Below are positions 1-10,804 of a DNA stretch of 64,000 nucleotides, in pieces (within the stretch, counting starts at the first letter, position 1; the number at the start of each line of letters is the position of its first letter). The notes beneath the pieces are model-generated. The model was not told the DNA's origin and made no database searches. It saw only the letters and a list, made by a program, of their open reading frames with translations. The DNA comes from Fistulifera solaris. Its lineage: Eukaryota > Bacillariophyta > Bacillariophyceae > Naviculales > Stauroneidaceae. The stretch is taken from positions 186,001 through 250,000 of the forward strand of contig AP026130.1 in NCBI GenBank assembly GCA_030295235.1, read 5' to 3'. A program made the position numbers and the translations under genes.

Positions 1-214
1 CGCGCCACAACGATGATGAGTGACACGTGACACCGCGTAAACAAAAAGGCAAAACTGAGTCACCATTATGACAATATCCAAGAAAACAACAAGAACTACC
101 GGTGCCTCTAGAGTCTACAAAAGTTGCCATTACTTTATCCTTCCTCTTTTGATCTTTTGAGTTAAAAGCAAAGTCCGCAGACGCAAAGCATAGTCATCCA
201 AGTCGATACACAAG

Positions 215-3200
215 ATGAGAATAAGTCTGTTTTCTTCCACGGCATGTCTCTGCGTCGTATCTTGGATACTTCCTTCGGTCGCCTTTCATGTCGCCCCTTC
301 GAACCGGAACAACATTGCCGTACAAACATTGAGTGGAAGCCCAGTCGCTAGTACAGTTTTGAAGATGGGCATGTTTGAAGATTTCGTGTCGGGTCAAGAC
401 AAAAATGTCCGTCAGCAGGAAAATGCGGCGTATTTACAACAACTCCAAACCCGCGTCGAACGAATCAATGCCCTGGAGTCGTCGGTGGAAGAATTGGGAG
501 ATGATGAATTGATGGCCAAGACGCAAGAATTTAGACAACGCTTATCGCAAGGAGAAGATATTAATGGAAAATTATTGGAAGAAGCGTTTGCGGTGGTCCG
601 AGAAGCGTCCTGGTGAGTAGACTCACTCGTTCTTTTGATGGGCGATGACTCTTTTTCCCTTTTTCTCATTCATACCCGTGTTTCTTAGGCGCGTCTTGGA
701 ACTCCGTCATTACGATGTGCAATTGTTGGGTGGTTTGATCTTGCACGATGGTCGTTTGGCGGAAATGGCCACCGGTGAAGGAAAAACCTTGGTGTCCACG
801 TTACCCGCGTACGTCAATGCCTTGACGGGGCAAACCTCTTTCGTGATTACCGTCAATGACTATTTGGCACGACGAGATATGGAGAAAATGGGACAAATTC
901 ATCGTTTTTTGGGATTGACGGTCGGGTTGGTCCAAGCCAACATGAACGAACAACAGCGCAAACAGGCGTATGCGTGTGATATTGTGTATGTTACCAATAG
1001 TGAATTGGGATTTGATTATTTGCGAGATCATTTGGCGTTGTCGCCAGAGCAGACGGTGTTACCGGGAGGTGCCGGCGAATTTAGTGGGTTTTGTGTTGTG
1101 GATGAAGCGGATTCGGTTTTGATTGATGAAGCACGGACACCGTTGATTGTCAGTAAACAAGTGGCGGCACCGGCAAACAAGTATGCTGCCGCGAATGCTA
1201 TTGCGGGGGCTTTGAAGGCGGGTCTGCATTATACGGTTGATCTCAAAAACAAGAATTGTGTCCTCACCGAAGTAGGTTTCAAAGAATCCGAAGCGGCGCT
1301 GGGAGTAGATTCACTCTTTTCTATTCAAGCCGATGGGTCTGCTTGGGCTCCTTATATCACGAATGCGGTCAAGGCAAAGGAGCTATTTAACAAAGACGTC
1401 GAATACACTATTTTAAAGGATGGTAGTGGAAAGGATATTGGTGTTGGCATTATCGACTCTTTTACTGGTCGCGTTTTGGATGGACGTCGTTGGTCGGATG
1501 GGTTACATCAGAGCATCGAAGCGAAAGAAGGTATCGAAGTCAGTCAACAAAGTAAAGTCATTGCGAAAGTCACCTATCAAGCGCTGTTCCGACAATTTTC
1601 GCGTTTGTCAGGCATGACGGGTACCGCCATGTCGGATGCGCAAGAATTTGAGCAAACGTACGGTTTGAAAGTAGTCCCCGTTCCTACCGCTTTGCCAATC
1701 GCACGTCGCGACTATCCGGATGTTAGTTTTAAAACCCGTGCGGCTGCCAATCGTGCATTGGTAAAGGAAGTTGTGAACGTGGGCGGTGGTCAACCCGGTG
1801 GACGCCCCTGTTTGATCGGAACGACATCGGTGGCTCAGAGTGAAGAACTGATCAAAGCTTTGGAAGAGGAAGGAATTGAGGCCGAGCTGCTGAACGCCTC
1901 ACCCCAGAATGCTCCACGTGAATCCGAAATTATCGCGCAAGCGGGACGTGCGGGTGTCGTCACGGTGGCCACGAACATGGCAGGTCGAGGTACAGACATT
2001 TTGTTAGGTGGATGTCCCACAACCATGGCTCGTATCAAGACGAGATCGGTGCTACTAGAAGAAGGTGTCGTTGCCTCGAAGAAGAACTGGCGCTTGTACC
2101 GCCATCTCCGGACGAGGATTACTACCCTGCAGATGTAGATGAAGATGCTATCACAACGCTTAAAGACGCCGCCAAAGCAATGAAGAGAGTTTTCGCCGAC
2201 GGAGTCAGTGCCATTGAATTGGATGACATTTTGACGGTGGCTTTTGATACGACAGAAGCTGATGACGAACCTGAGTATGTGACACTACTAAGAGAAGCAG
2301 CCGATTCCATTAAAGAAACGTTCAAGGAAGTGCTGGCAGATGAGAAAGCAGCTGTCAAAGCGAAAGGTGGTCTTTACGTTATGGGTACGAATCGTCACGA
2401 AAGTTCTCGTATCGATCTTCAGCTCCGAGGACGTGCTGGGCGTCAAGGAGACCCTGGGTCATCTCGTTTCTTTTTATCCTTCGAAGATGACATGTTTGTC
2501 ATCTTCGGTGGAGACAAGTTGAAAAACATGTTGAATATGTTTCGTGTGAGTGAAGATATGCCCGTAGAAGCCGAACAAGTAACTGAAGCTTTGAATAAAG
2601 TCCAGAACGCAGTCGAGGAAAAGTATCGAGAGATCCGAGCTGAGATTTTTAACTTTGATGATGTCCTCAATAGTCAACGTTCCGTCATTTACAAGCGCCG
2701 CAGAGATATTCTATTTTCCTCACCAGACGAATCACTTCGAATAATCAAGGAATACAACATGCAGACAGTATCAGATATCGTCAAGGGGCAAACGGACAAG
2801 GATGGAACTGTCAACGTCTCCAAGCTGTTGCAAAAGGTGTATCAATTTTTCCCTCTGGTGCAACCGTTTATATCAGAAGATGATCTCGTTGGCAAAGACA
2901 AGAGCACAATTGAGACATTTGTTAAGGTGGCTGTTGAAGAAGTGTTTAACTCAAAACTGGAAACACAACCAAATCTTGTTCGATCAGCCAATTATGCTAC
3001 GCTTGTAACCATGGACAATGCATGGAGTGATCATTTACAAGCAATGGAAAACTTGAAGGAAAGTGTGATTCTTCTCAAATATCAAAACCGTGACCCTGTT
3101 TCCGAGTACAAAAATCAATCATTCAACCTCTTTAAGAATTTGGAAGATACAATGCGTCGGAATGCGGTTTTCTCGCTTTGGCAAAGTCTTGCTGCTAGCG

Positions 3201-3226
3201 GACAACCGGCTACTCAAACAGCGTAA
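215..3226 (+). CDS. secA: Plastid-targeted preprotein translocase ATPase SecA
   Basis: Motor ATPase that pushes unfolded preproteins through the SecYE channel. Exon 1 is 215-612, a GTGAGT..TTAG intron is 613-688, and exon 2 starts at 689; the join restores ..EASWRVLELRHYDVQLLGG. The N-terminus is a signal peptide ending SVAF-HVAPS, an ASAF-like plastid cleavage site, so the protein should cross the plastid envelopes. Walker A is MATGEGKT and Walker B is VDEADS; NMAGRGTDI and RGRAGRQGDPGSSRF are the SecA helicase motifs. Length is about 978 residues, close to normal. The reading frame breaks near 2065; one extra C in the CC run of GCCTCG would give ..VVALEEELALVPP and rejoin the frames, so I treat it as a sequencing indel. 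Diatom plastid genomes normally carry their own secA, so this nuclear copy is either a second, SecA2-like motor or a transferred gene. Family is certain; paralogue type is not. Confidence 0.93.
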
Positions 3227-3380
3227 TATTCACCTTGCAGCGACCATCGTTGCCTGCGGTGTATCATAAATTCTACTTAATATTCTCTATTTTCGCAATA
3301 GAGTTCCAAATAAGCTTCGTTACGTCTGCTTGTCGTTGATCTGCGATCATCATCGGTCGTCCGCATTTGCCAATGCTCCG

Positions 3381-6250
3381 TCAACTTGGCTGGTCATTTC
3401 TATCGTCGTCGTCGTCGTCGGCGGCGGCGGTGTTCCCTTTTCTGTCGCGGTGCTTTGCTCCCAAAGTAGATTCAACGAAGCGGTCATCGTAACGCAACTG
3501 AGCGGGAACAAAAGAGTTTTCATAGACATGCAGTTCAATTGCTGTTTCGTCTGCCGAGATAAGTCGCTCGAAGGAGCTTTGAATAAATGGGTCGTTGGTG
3601 GAAACGCAATCGATCGCGTCTTTCCTGTGTAAATCTCCTTGGCTAGAATCGTCGATACGAAGTAAGGATGACTGTCTTCGTCGTCGAAGTCCCTTAGTTT
3701 TCTCCAAAGTTGTTGTGGAGGTAGATGTAAGGTGCAGATCCTAGACCACCATCTACTATTTCAAATCCCATAGATTCTGGTACTTCCCTCTCGTCTAAAG
3801 GAACTGACTTTTTTCTTAAAGCTTTCACGACATCTGAGCTTTCATTCTCCATTATTTCGCGAACACAGTATTGCGCCGCCATTCTTAGTTTTTCCAACGC
3901 TGACCACTCTTTCTTAAACATTCCTTGCTGAACCTCTGTTCGCGGTAGAATTCTCCCGAAAAATTGCTGTCCAGGTATAGATTGATCATTGCATGGAATT
4001 TTAGGCAATATCTTAGTAACCTCGGCGTGGGAGCACGGAAGAGGTCTGTCGTGGTGCCGACTTATGTTGAACGAAGGCACTTGCGTGATATAGGTTCCGA
4101 AGGCCAAACACTTGGCATCTTTCAGCTTAAGGGCATCTTGGCGACGATGACGGGCTGACTTCGATTCGTTTTGCAGCTTCTCGATGGCTTTAGAGATCTT
4201 GTCGTCGTGAGATAGGCTGCCAAAGCACGAGTCTACCACCATCATGTGCGGACCAAGCAAGCCGTAAACGATTATCTTAGAGCTCCAAGTCAAAATAAAC
4301 TCCCATGGTAACAATAGGCTCACCAGCCCTGCGACCAAAAAATCCCGCAGTTATCCAGAAAGAAATGACCCCTTCTTCCCATGTGACAAGAATTTTGACG
4401 ACGCGCATGTAGTGACAGTACTTTGCTATGATGCCTTGATATCGTGACAGTCGCTCTAACAGGTCTAAAGGAATGCTAATGTTGGCCTGTTTGGTGTGAA
4501 TAGCCTCGTCGCCGATCGCATTCAGCTTCTGTTGTAGCTCGGTCAGAGTCGCAATATGTTTCTGATCACGCTCGACGCGGTCTCTCCAAGCCTTTTCATG
4601 AGCATCGATCTGTTCCATAAGATGGAAGGGTTCGATACGCTCAAACTGAATCGGAGTCTCGCCTACCAGCAATATTTGTAAGTAGTTTTGAAACGATGGG
4701 CATCCAAACCATGGCGACGGGTGTTGTCGCCTTTGCATCAGTGTGATTAGCATGATCCACCCAACACCCAAGAAGCAAAACGCCGGAAATAGAGAAGGTC
4801 TCTCTAGTAGTTTGCTGCAGGCTAAGAAGAAGACGAGAGAGTGCAATGGAAGGACCATTTCAAAGACTTGTACCTGTCCTCGCCAAAAGATCAGAGATTG
4901 GATACTGTCAACCATGCAATATCCCAACGTGTTTTTATATTCCAGTATTTCATTGATGTATGATCGCACGATCGTGATATCCAACCCTTGTTCCGTGTGA
5001 TCCCCAAATTCTCCGTGACAGGTGTAGTGTAGAACTTTAAAGCTCTTCTCCTTTTCTACATTGACATGAAACTTCGGACGTGATCGGATTCCTGCCACCA
5101 AAGCTTCTCGCTCATTGAAATACTCCAAACGAATTCGTACCGTAATTTGACCAGCCGATATGCGATCGGTGACATGAGAATTCGGATACAAATTATAGGT
5201 GAGTGTGTACTCTGTGTTGCGTTGTAGATTGCTGAGATTGACGACCACCCGTCCCAATGGATCATGATCACCGAGACAATCAAAGTCAAACGCTCCCAAA
5301 TACAGCAAACTGGATGGATGCATGATTTTGATGCAAAATGCTCTCTGGGTCCAGGGCATCCAGTGAGGACTGAGTTCATCGTCAATGACCGGTGTTTGGA
5401 CCATGGCGTCTTCGAACACGGCACAGACAAAACAGTCGGTCAAATTTCCGATACTCCCTCCGATATCGACGTTCGGAAGATCGGAACATTTCAGTACTTC
5501 TAAGTAGAGATGTCCGATGGAACCTGATCCGGCGGTTACCCAATGCTGGGAAGGAGCAAATATGGTTTCCTTGATAGCTTCTTTCGACATGTACGTTGTT
5601 TGTTCGACTCGTTGCGGATCGGCGTGCGGTTTGACGTAAACATTGGAAACATTCTGGACCATTGTCTGCAAAATGGTAGATACGGAACGTCCCAAGTTCT
5701 TCCATTCGTTCGCTTCGGTGACCAATGTGGCGGTGGGTACGGCTTCTCTCCAAGGATTATCGTTGCGATATAATTTCGTCAAAAATGCAATATCACTGTC
5801 GGTAGCCAATCGAAAGCGCATCGTTAAAGTCACATTCTCTGTCACCTGGATATCCATATGCTCCTCTGGCGAAGCTAAAATGGCATCTCCGTTCACTAAC
5901 GCGTGTCCTACTAAACCCGTATCCCACGTGGTCAGATGCAATGGATCTTTTTGTTGGTACCGAACCGTGATTTCCAAAGGATCCAAAGCCAACTCGCGCG
6001 GCGTCGCATCCCACCAAAAAAGTGACTTTTTCGACAACGACCATATTCCACCCTCTTCGGCCGAACCGGTCTGATGTCGAAAGGTTCGTCCAAACGCAAT
6101 TTGGCAAAAATATTGGTGATTGTTGGGGTCAACGCCGGAAATTCCGACAACTTCTCCTAAAAGACGAATGGTTTCATCCTTTGCCAGCAATTCTATTTCC
6201 TGTTCGTACGCTTTCCGTGTGTCGTCACATTGGGTAATGGAAGCCTCCAT
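3381..6250 (-). CDS. C2-domain protein with C-terminal membrane hairpins
   Basis: About 956 residues. After an N-terminal region of roughly 270 residues, a C2 domain (residues about 275-400) is visible from its order of motifs: HLYLEVLKCSDLP, DELSPHWMPW and GAFDFDCLGDHDPLGRVVV. C2 folds bind phospholipid, often with Ca2+, but the usual acidic loop residues are only partly present. Two hydrophobic hairpins follow (around residues 475-510 and 635-690), with a charged coiled segment between them, as in MCTP or ferlin-like ER/contact-site proteins. The tail contains ELHVYENSF, loosely like the dysferlin/Pex24 tail motif. Two frame breaks lie in runs: T6 near 4340 and A4 near 3706. Restoring one base at each joins three open frames with matching codon use. 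The poly-Asp tail comes from a (TCG)n microsatellite near 3405. Convergent with secA. Exact family is not recognised. Confidence 0.68.
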
Positions 6251-6878
6251 TTTTCCTGCATTTGTTTCAATGTTGATGATGTTGTTGTTCTTCCGCCGAT
6301 GCTGGGGGCTGCAAATAGAGCTTTGGCGCGAATTGGAGTCCGACCGTTGAAAGTCGAAGGGCTCTATTTGATTTCCGTTGAATGGATCGTTGAAAGAAAG
6401 ACTTACCGAAGTCTTGGAGGATTCTGTCTATTTATAAACATGAGGCCTGGCCAGCGTTTCGTACTATTTAAACTATACAAACGACAAAGCTAGGACAAGG
6501 TTGCTATGTCGTATCGGGTATCGCTGAGACTTTATTTGACGAACAATGAAACGAACGTCGTCGAACGACGAACACGGAACACGGCGGAAACCGGGGTGTG
6601 TGTGGTTGGAACGATTGACCTCGCCCGAGCACGAAGCTGGCACGAAGATCTCAAGTACTTTATATTCGATACAACGCTCGCCATTTCTGCCTCGTCGCTT
6701 CCGAACCTCACGTCGCAGACTCGAACAAAGAGTAGACGGAGGGAATCCTGCACAGCCAAAATAAATCTGCAGCAAATTTGGACCGAGCAGCGGCGGATTA
6801 TAATTGCAATGAAAAGTCTTGTAATCACCGTTGTTATTTTTGTTTCTTTTTCTCATTTTCCTATCTGATACTCCAAAA
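6251..6878. other. Intergenic, shared divergent upstream region
   Basis: This 628-bp stretch separates the divergent C2-protein and oxygenase-Ctr genes and must hold both promoters. Short open frames cross it on both strands, but their composition is Arg/Ser-rich and they show no recognisable domain. No RNA gene or repeat seen. Confidence 0.6.
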
Positions 6879-8844
6879 ATGACTTATCAAGGATTAGTTG
6901 TTCTTTGGGCCGCCGCAGCCGTCTCCATGGTCTCCGCCAGTCTCGCTGTACCCAGCTTTCCCTTGACTACGCTCCACGAGGATATCTCTTCGATTGCCCA
7001 AGCGCTCCGTGAAAACGGTTTACTGGCTATCGAAATGCCCTCGGAGTATACCGCCACCAGGAACTACGCCTTGAGTGGCGTTTGTTCGTGCTGGAATTCT
7101 CTTGCAGAAGCTCGCAGTGTCCTCGGTGGTAATACTATGAGCGGTCTCTTGCAACAAGGTGCGAGAACGACGGTAGCCACCGCCACAGTGGGCTCGACAC
7201 CGCTGCCCTTGCCGACGGAAATCGCTCAAATGTGTGGAGCGGACGTGGCGGATGCACTGGATACTTTGCGTGATCAAGTAGCTGCAGCTTCCCAAGCGTT
7301 CATCGCCGCTTGGGATCAATCGATTCCTTCGTCTCGCACTCCGCTGCTCCGTACCAAACACGGAGTCGAGTATCATCGCATTCACGATATTGTGAAGGCC
7401 TCTACTAACTTGGAACACTTTCATTTGTATTCCAAGACAACTGGTGACGAAGACGATCCTGATTTGAGCGTGCACACGGATGCGGGTCTCTTTTGAGTTT
7501 CGTTCCCGCCTTGGATTGCACGAATGGAGAGGATTCGTCATTTTGGGTCGAAGACGTTCACGGCACGTTGCAACCCGTCAAGTTTGCCGAAAACGCGGTC
7601 ATCATCATGATGGGTGCCGGCGCCGAACACTGGTTGCAATCTCCTCTCAAAGTCCGCGCCACCCGACATGCCGTTCGTATGCCCGTCGGGACGGTGCGTT
7701 CTTGGTACGGAATGAGTAAGTATTACGAAATGGACATGTTATTAAAGGCTTGTGCAGATCATTGTCTGACATAATCGCCCTTCGTTTTATATCTATTTCA
7801 GTGCATTTGGTTCCTTCTACGGCCATCATTCAAGAATCCCCCGAACCACGTACGTTGGCGGATTTGCAACAAGCGCTCGTACACACACGCTCCGACACGA
7901 CTTTGCAAATGCGTTATCAAGATGACGTGATTTCGATGGGGTGCGGTAGTGTTCCCGTCCAGGAATCCGTGGTCAGCAACGACGATTCGGCGTCTCCGCG
8001 TCGCCGTTTGGCCATGGTGGACAATGCCAGTGTCTGTAATAACGTCACTAACTTTTACTGTTGGATGTCGTGTTTAGACATTCCCGAAGCGGATCAAGCC
8101 CAGCAGCATTTGGAAAATGGACATGGTCTCTATTGCGTCGACCCATCGGTCATGCATTCCACCAACAACGATGTGGCGCAAGGGGTTGAACCTTGTATCG
8201 GTGAAGATGGCCTATTCGGAAGTGCCATGAATGAAGCTTGTGTCGGTAGTTGGCAACCTAGGGTAGATCATTTGGCTGCGGTCCCTATCAGTCTCGACGA
8301 TAGCCAATTTTCACAGGAAGAAGCACCGTACTGTTACGGAGGGTCTGTCATGTTTCACGACGGATTCCAATGGAAGAGTACGACGTGTGCGATCCTGTTG
8401 TTTCCTCAATGGGTTTTGAGTACGCAAGGTCAATTCATTGCCGGCTGCTTTGGAACGGTGTTGTTGGGTGTCTTGGTAGAATTCATCTTGTTCCAACGCC
8501 GCAAAGTAATGAAACGTATGGAGCAATCGTCGCGTGCCATGCGCTTGACCATGTCAGCAATCGTTTATGGTTTGCAGTTGACCATCGGATACATGGTCAT
8601 GTTGGTGGTGATGATTTATTCGGCCCCTTTGTTTGTTGCCGTGATTGGAGGCCTGGCACTGGGTCACGTTCTGTTCAACGCCAAAGACGCTGTCTTTGCG
8701 ACGTCTTCGCCAACGACTGTTGCAAAAGCACAAGAAACTCTCAGTGAAGAAGATGGGACCGAAAAAGCATCACAATCACGCTGTTGTAGTGAAGATACTG
8801 ACCATGCGGAGGGCATTACACCATGCTGTCAACACACCTTGTAA
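6879..8844 (+). CDS. Oxygenase-like ectodomain fused to Ctr copper transporter
   Basis: Exons 6879-7715 and 7802-8844; the GTAAGT..TTTCAG intron join gives WYGM-MHLVPS. About 626 residues. The start is the ATG at 6879, which opens a signal peptide (MTYQGLVVLWAAAAVSMVSA). Residues about 20-300 resemble the isopenicillin-N-synthase/2OG-Fe(II) oxygenase fold, with an HTD motif (VHTDAGLF) and a distal His in RATRHAVRMP. A Cys-rich linker follows (VCNNVTNFYCWMSC.., about 8 Cys). The C-terminus is a Ctr transporter: three membrane spans, MLVVM (the MxxxM Cu pore motif) in TM2, GGLALG (GxxxG) in TM3, and a cytosolic CC..CCQH tail. Ctr1 N-termini face outside, matching the signal peptide, so the oxygenase-like domain would be outside the cell or in a lumen. 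The frame breaks at 7492 in a T4 run; T5 restores LFLSFVPALD. Copper uptake is well supported; an enzymatic role of the ectodomain is unknown. Confidence 0.82.
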
Positions 8845-9345
8845 AGCGAAACGGGATGAAACGGTTAATAGCCAGTAATATGTACATAAATAACTCTTGA
8901 AAAGCTGATGTTAATGGATAGTTTATAAATGAGTATTTTCCCACGAATAAGCAACATGTGCAATGCTCGGCTCGACCCCCTTTATTGTCCCCTTTAGGCC
9001 GAAATGCATTCCGATCGTTTTACTAACATTTTACTATAGGCCCAAAGTGTTGCCGGTTTTCTCCACGACTGCATTTCAGTCACCGTTATCTACTTCATCT
9101 ATTTCATTTTGTAGCAAATTTTTTCCTCAACATTGAAAATGGAGCCAATAGTGTCGAATGACTAGTCGTGAATCGGTTAAAGATACAATTGCGTTGTAAT
9201 TGTCTATAAAAAAAAACTCCCTTGTGTTTCACGGAAGAATGCTTGGATTTTACATCCGTTTGTAGTTAGACGCTAGTGGCGTCTGCCACCTTAGACGCCA
9301 ATAAAGTACGAGAATTCTTATTTCAAAGCAGTCTTAATACAGATA
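8845..9345. other. Intergenic, 3' of the oxygenase-Ctr gene
   Basis: AT-rich 3' flank with no supported gene. It holds one copy of the dispersed hairpin motif at 9063-9083 and runs into the minisatellite at about 9346. Confidence 0.6.
9063..9083 (+). repeat. Dispersed hairpin motif, copy 1
   Basis: Matches CACGACTGCATTTCAGTC exactly and continues AC. GACTG and CAGTC form a 5-bp stem. The 5' flank (TTTTACTATAGG.. ending GGTTTTCTC) resembles the flank of copy 6. Intergenic. See the copies at 12874, 25688, 48831, 54199 and 61175. Confidence 0.7.
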
Positions 9346-10586
9346 GATAATCTGGGCTGTTCCACAAATTCTGGACCACGTATAATTCATTCAAACAGAA
9401 AATCTGGGTTGGTCCAGAAATTCCAGACCAGGTGTTTTCCATTCGTAAAATCTGGGCTGGTCCAGAAATTCTGGACCAGGTGTATTTCATTCCTACAGAA
9501 AATCTGAGCTGGTCCAGAATTTCTGGACCAGGTGTATTTCATTCGTACAGAATTCAAGGCTGGTCCAGAAATTCTGGACCAGATGTATTTCAATCATCAA
9601 TCATACAGAAAATGTGGGGAGGTCCAGAAATTTTGGACCACGTATAATTTATTCATACCGAAGATCTGGGCTGGTCCAGAAATTATGGACCACGTATAAT
9701 TCATTCATACCGAAAATTTGTGCTGGTCCAGAAATTCAGGACTAGGTGTATTTCATTCATACCGAAAATTTGGGCGGGTCCAGAAATTCTGGAGCAGGTG
9801 TATTCCAATCATACAGAATACGTGCGGTGGTCCAGAAAATTCTGGACCACGTATATTTCATTCATACAGAAAATCTAGGCTGGTCCAGAAATTCTGGACC
9901 ACGTATATTTCATTCATACAGAAAATCTGGACTAGTCCAGAAAATCTGGACCAGATGTATTTCATTCTTACAGAAAATCTGGGCTGGTCCAGAAATTCTG
10001 GACCACGTATATTTCATTCTTACAGAAAATCTGGGCTGGTCCAGAAATTCCAGACCAGTTGTATTTCTTTCAAATAGATGGTCTGGGCTGGTCCAGAAAT
10101 TCCAGACCAGGTGTTTTCCATTCGTAAAGAAAATTTGGACCAGGTGTACTTCATTCCTACAGAAAATCTGAGCATCAGAAATTCTGGACCAGGTGTATTT
10201 CATTCGTACAGAAATTCTAGGCATTCTAGGCTGGTTCAGAAATTCTGGACCAGATGTATTTCAATCATACAGAAAATGTGGGATGGTCCAAAATTTCTGG
10301 ACTATGTGTATTTCATTCATACAGAAAATCTGGCTGTTCCAGAAATTCTGGACCACGGATATTTTATTAATACTGGTACAGATAATCTGGGCTGTTCCAG
10401 AAATTCTGGACCAGTTGTATTTCATTCATACCGAAAATCTGAGTTGGTCCAGAAATATTCTGGACCAGGTGTATTTTCATTTACACAGGAAATCTGAGCT
10501 GGTCCAGAATTTCTGGACTATGTGCATTTCATTCATACAGAAAATCTAGGCTGGTCCAGAAATTCTGGACCGCGTATATTTCATTG
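9346..10586. repeat. 52-bp palindromic minisatellite, about 24 copies
   Basis: Tandem array with a period close to 52 bp. Each unit has a core of two 10-bp arms, TGGTCCAGAA and TTCTGGACCA, around one A (or T), followed by a spacer near GGTGTATTTCATTCATACAG and then AAAATCTGGGC. I count about 24 cores. Units differ by point changes, short duplications (near 9597, 10215 and 10372) and one unit lacking its left arm (near 10130). Many units keep a perfect palindrome. Open frames run through the array on both strands because 52 bp per unit cycles all frames; this is not evidence of coding. It ends abruptly at about 10586. No flanking direct repeat or terminal inverted repeat was recognised. Confidence 0.95.
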
Positions 10587-10804
10587 GCTGTCTTTACTTT
10601 GTCCTTACTTTGTTGTTATGCACTTCGCACAGAGTAATGCGAGGTGCGAGTGACGACTCACTTTTTCGCTCATCGTTCACCTTCATTATTATCGACTCCA
10701 TTATCATTAACGGCTTCATGTTACTAGCGCCTTTCCATTAGAAAACCACTTAATTCGTCGTTCAATTGGTAGCCCGTGATTGATCTTCGTCCGACGGGAA
10801 ACAA
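10587..10804. other. Intergenic, upstream of the EGY-like gene
   Basis: Short unique segment between the minisatellite and the EGY-like start codon; it must contain that promoter. Nothing else recognised. Confidence 0.5.

Noticed and set aside
3330-3632. Plus-strand 100-codon frame between secA and the C2 gene
   Set aside because: It is the antisense of the C-terminal tail of the C2 protein, which has better composition and a clear run-error link to the upstream frame.
6506-6868. 120-codon open frame upstream of the oxygenase-Ctr gene
   Set aside because: Low-complexity Arg/Ser composition, competing frames on both strands, and position in a divergent promoter region.
9387-10549. Long open frames on both strands through the minisatellite, with repeated peptides such as FIQKIWAGPEILD
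   Set aside because: The 52-bp unit cycles through all three frames and its palindrome lacks stops, so open frames arise on both strands by structure alone. No start context or non-repeat domain.
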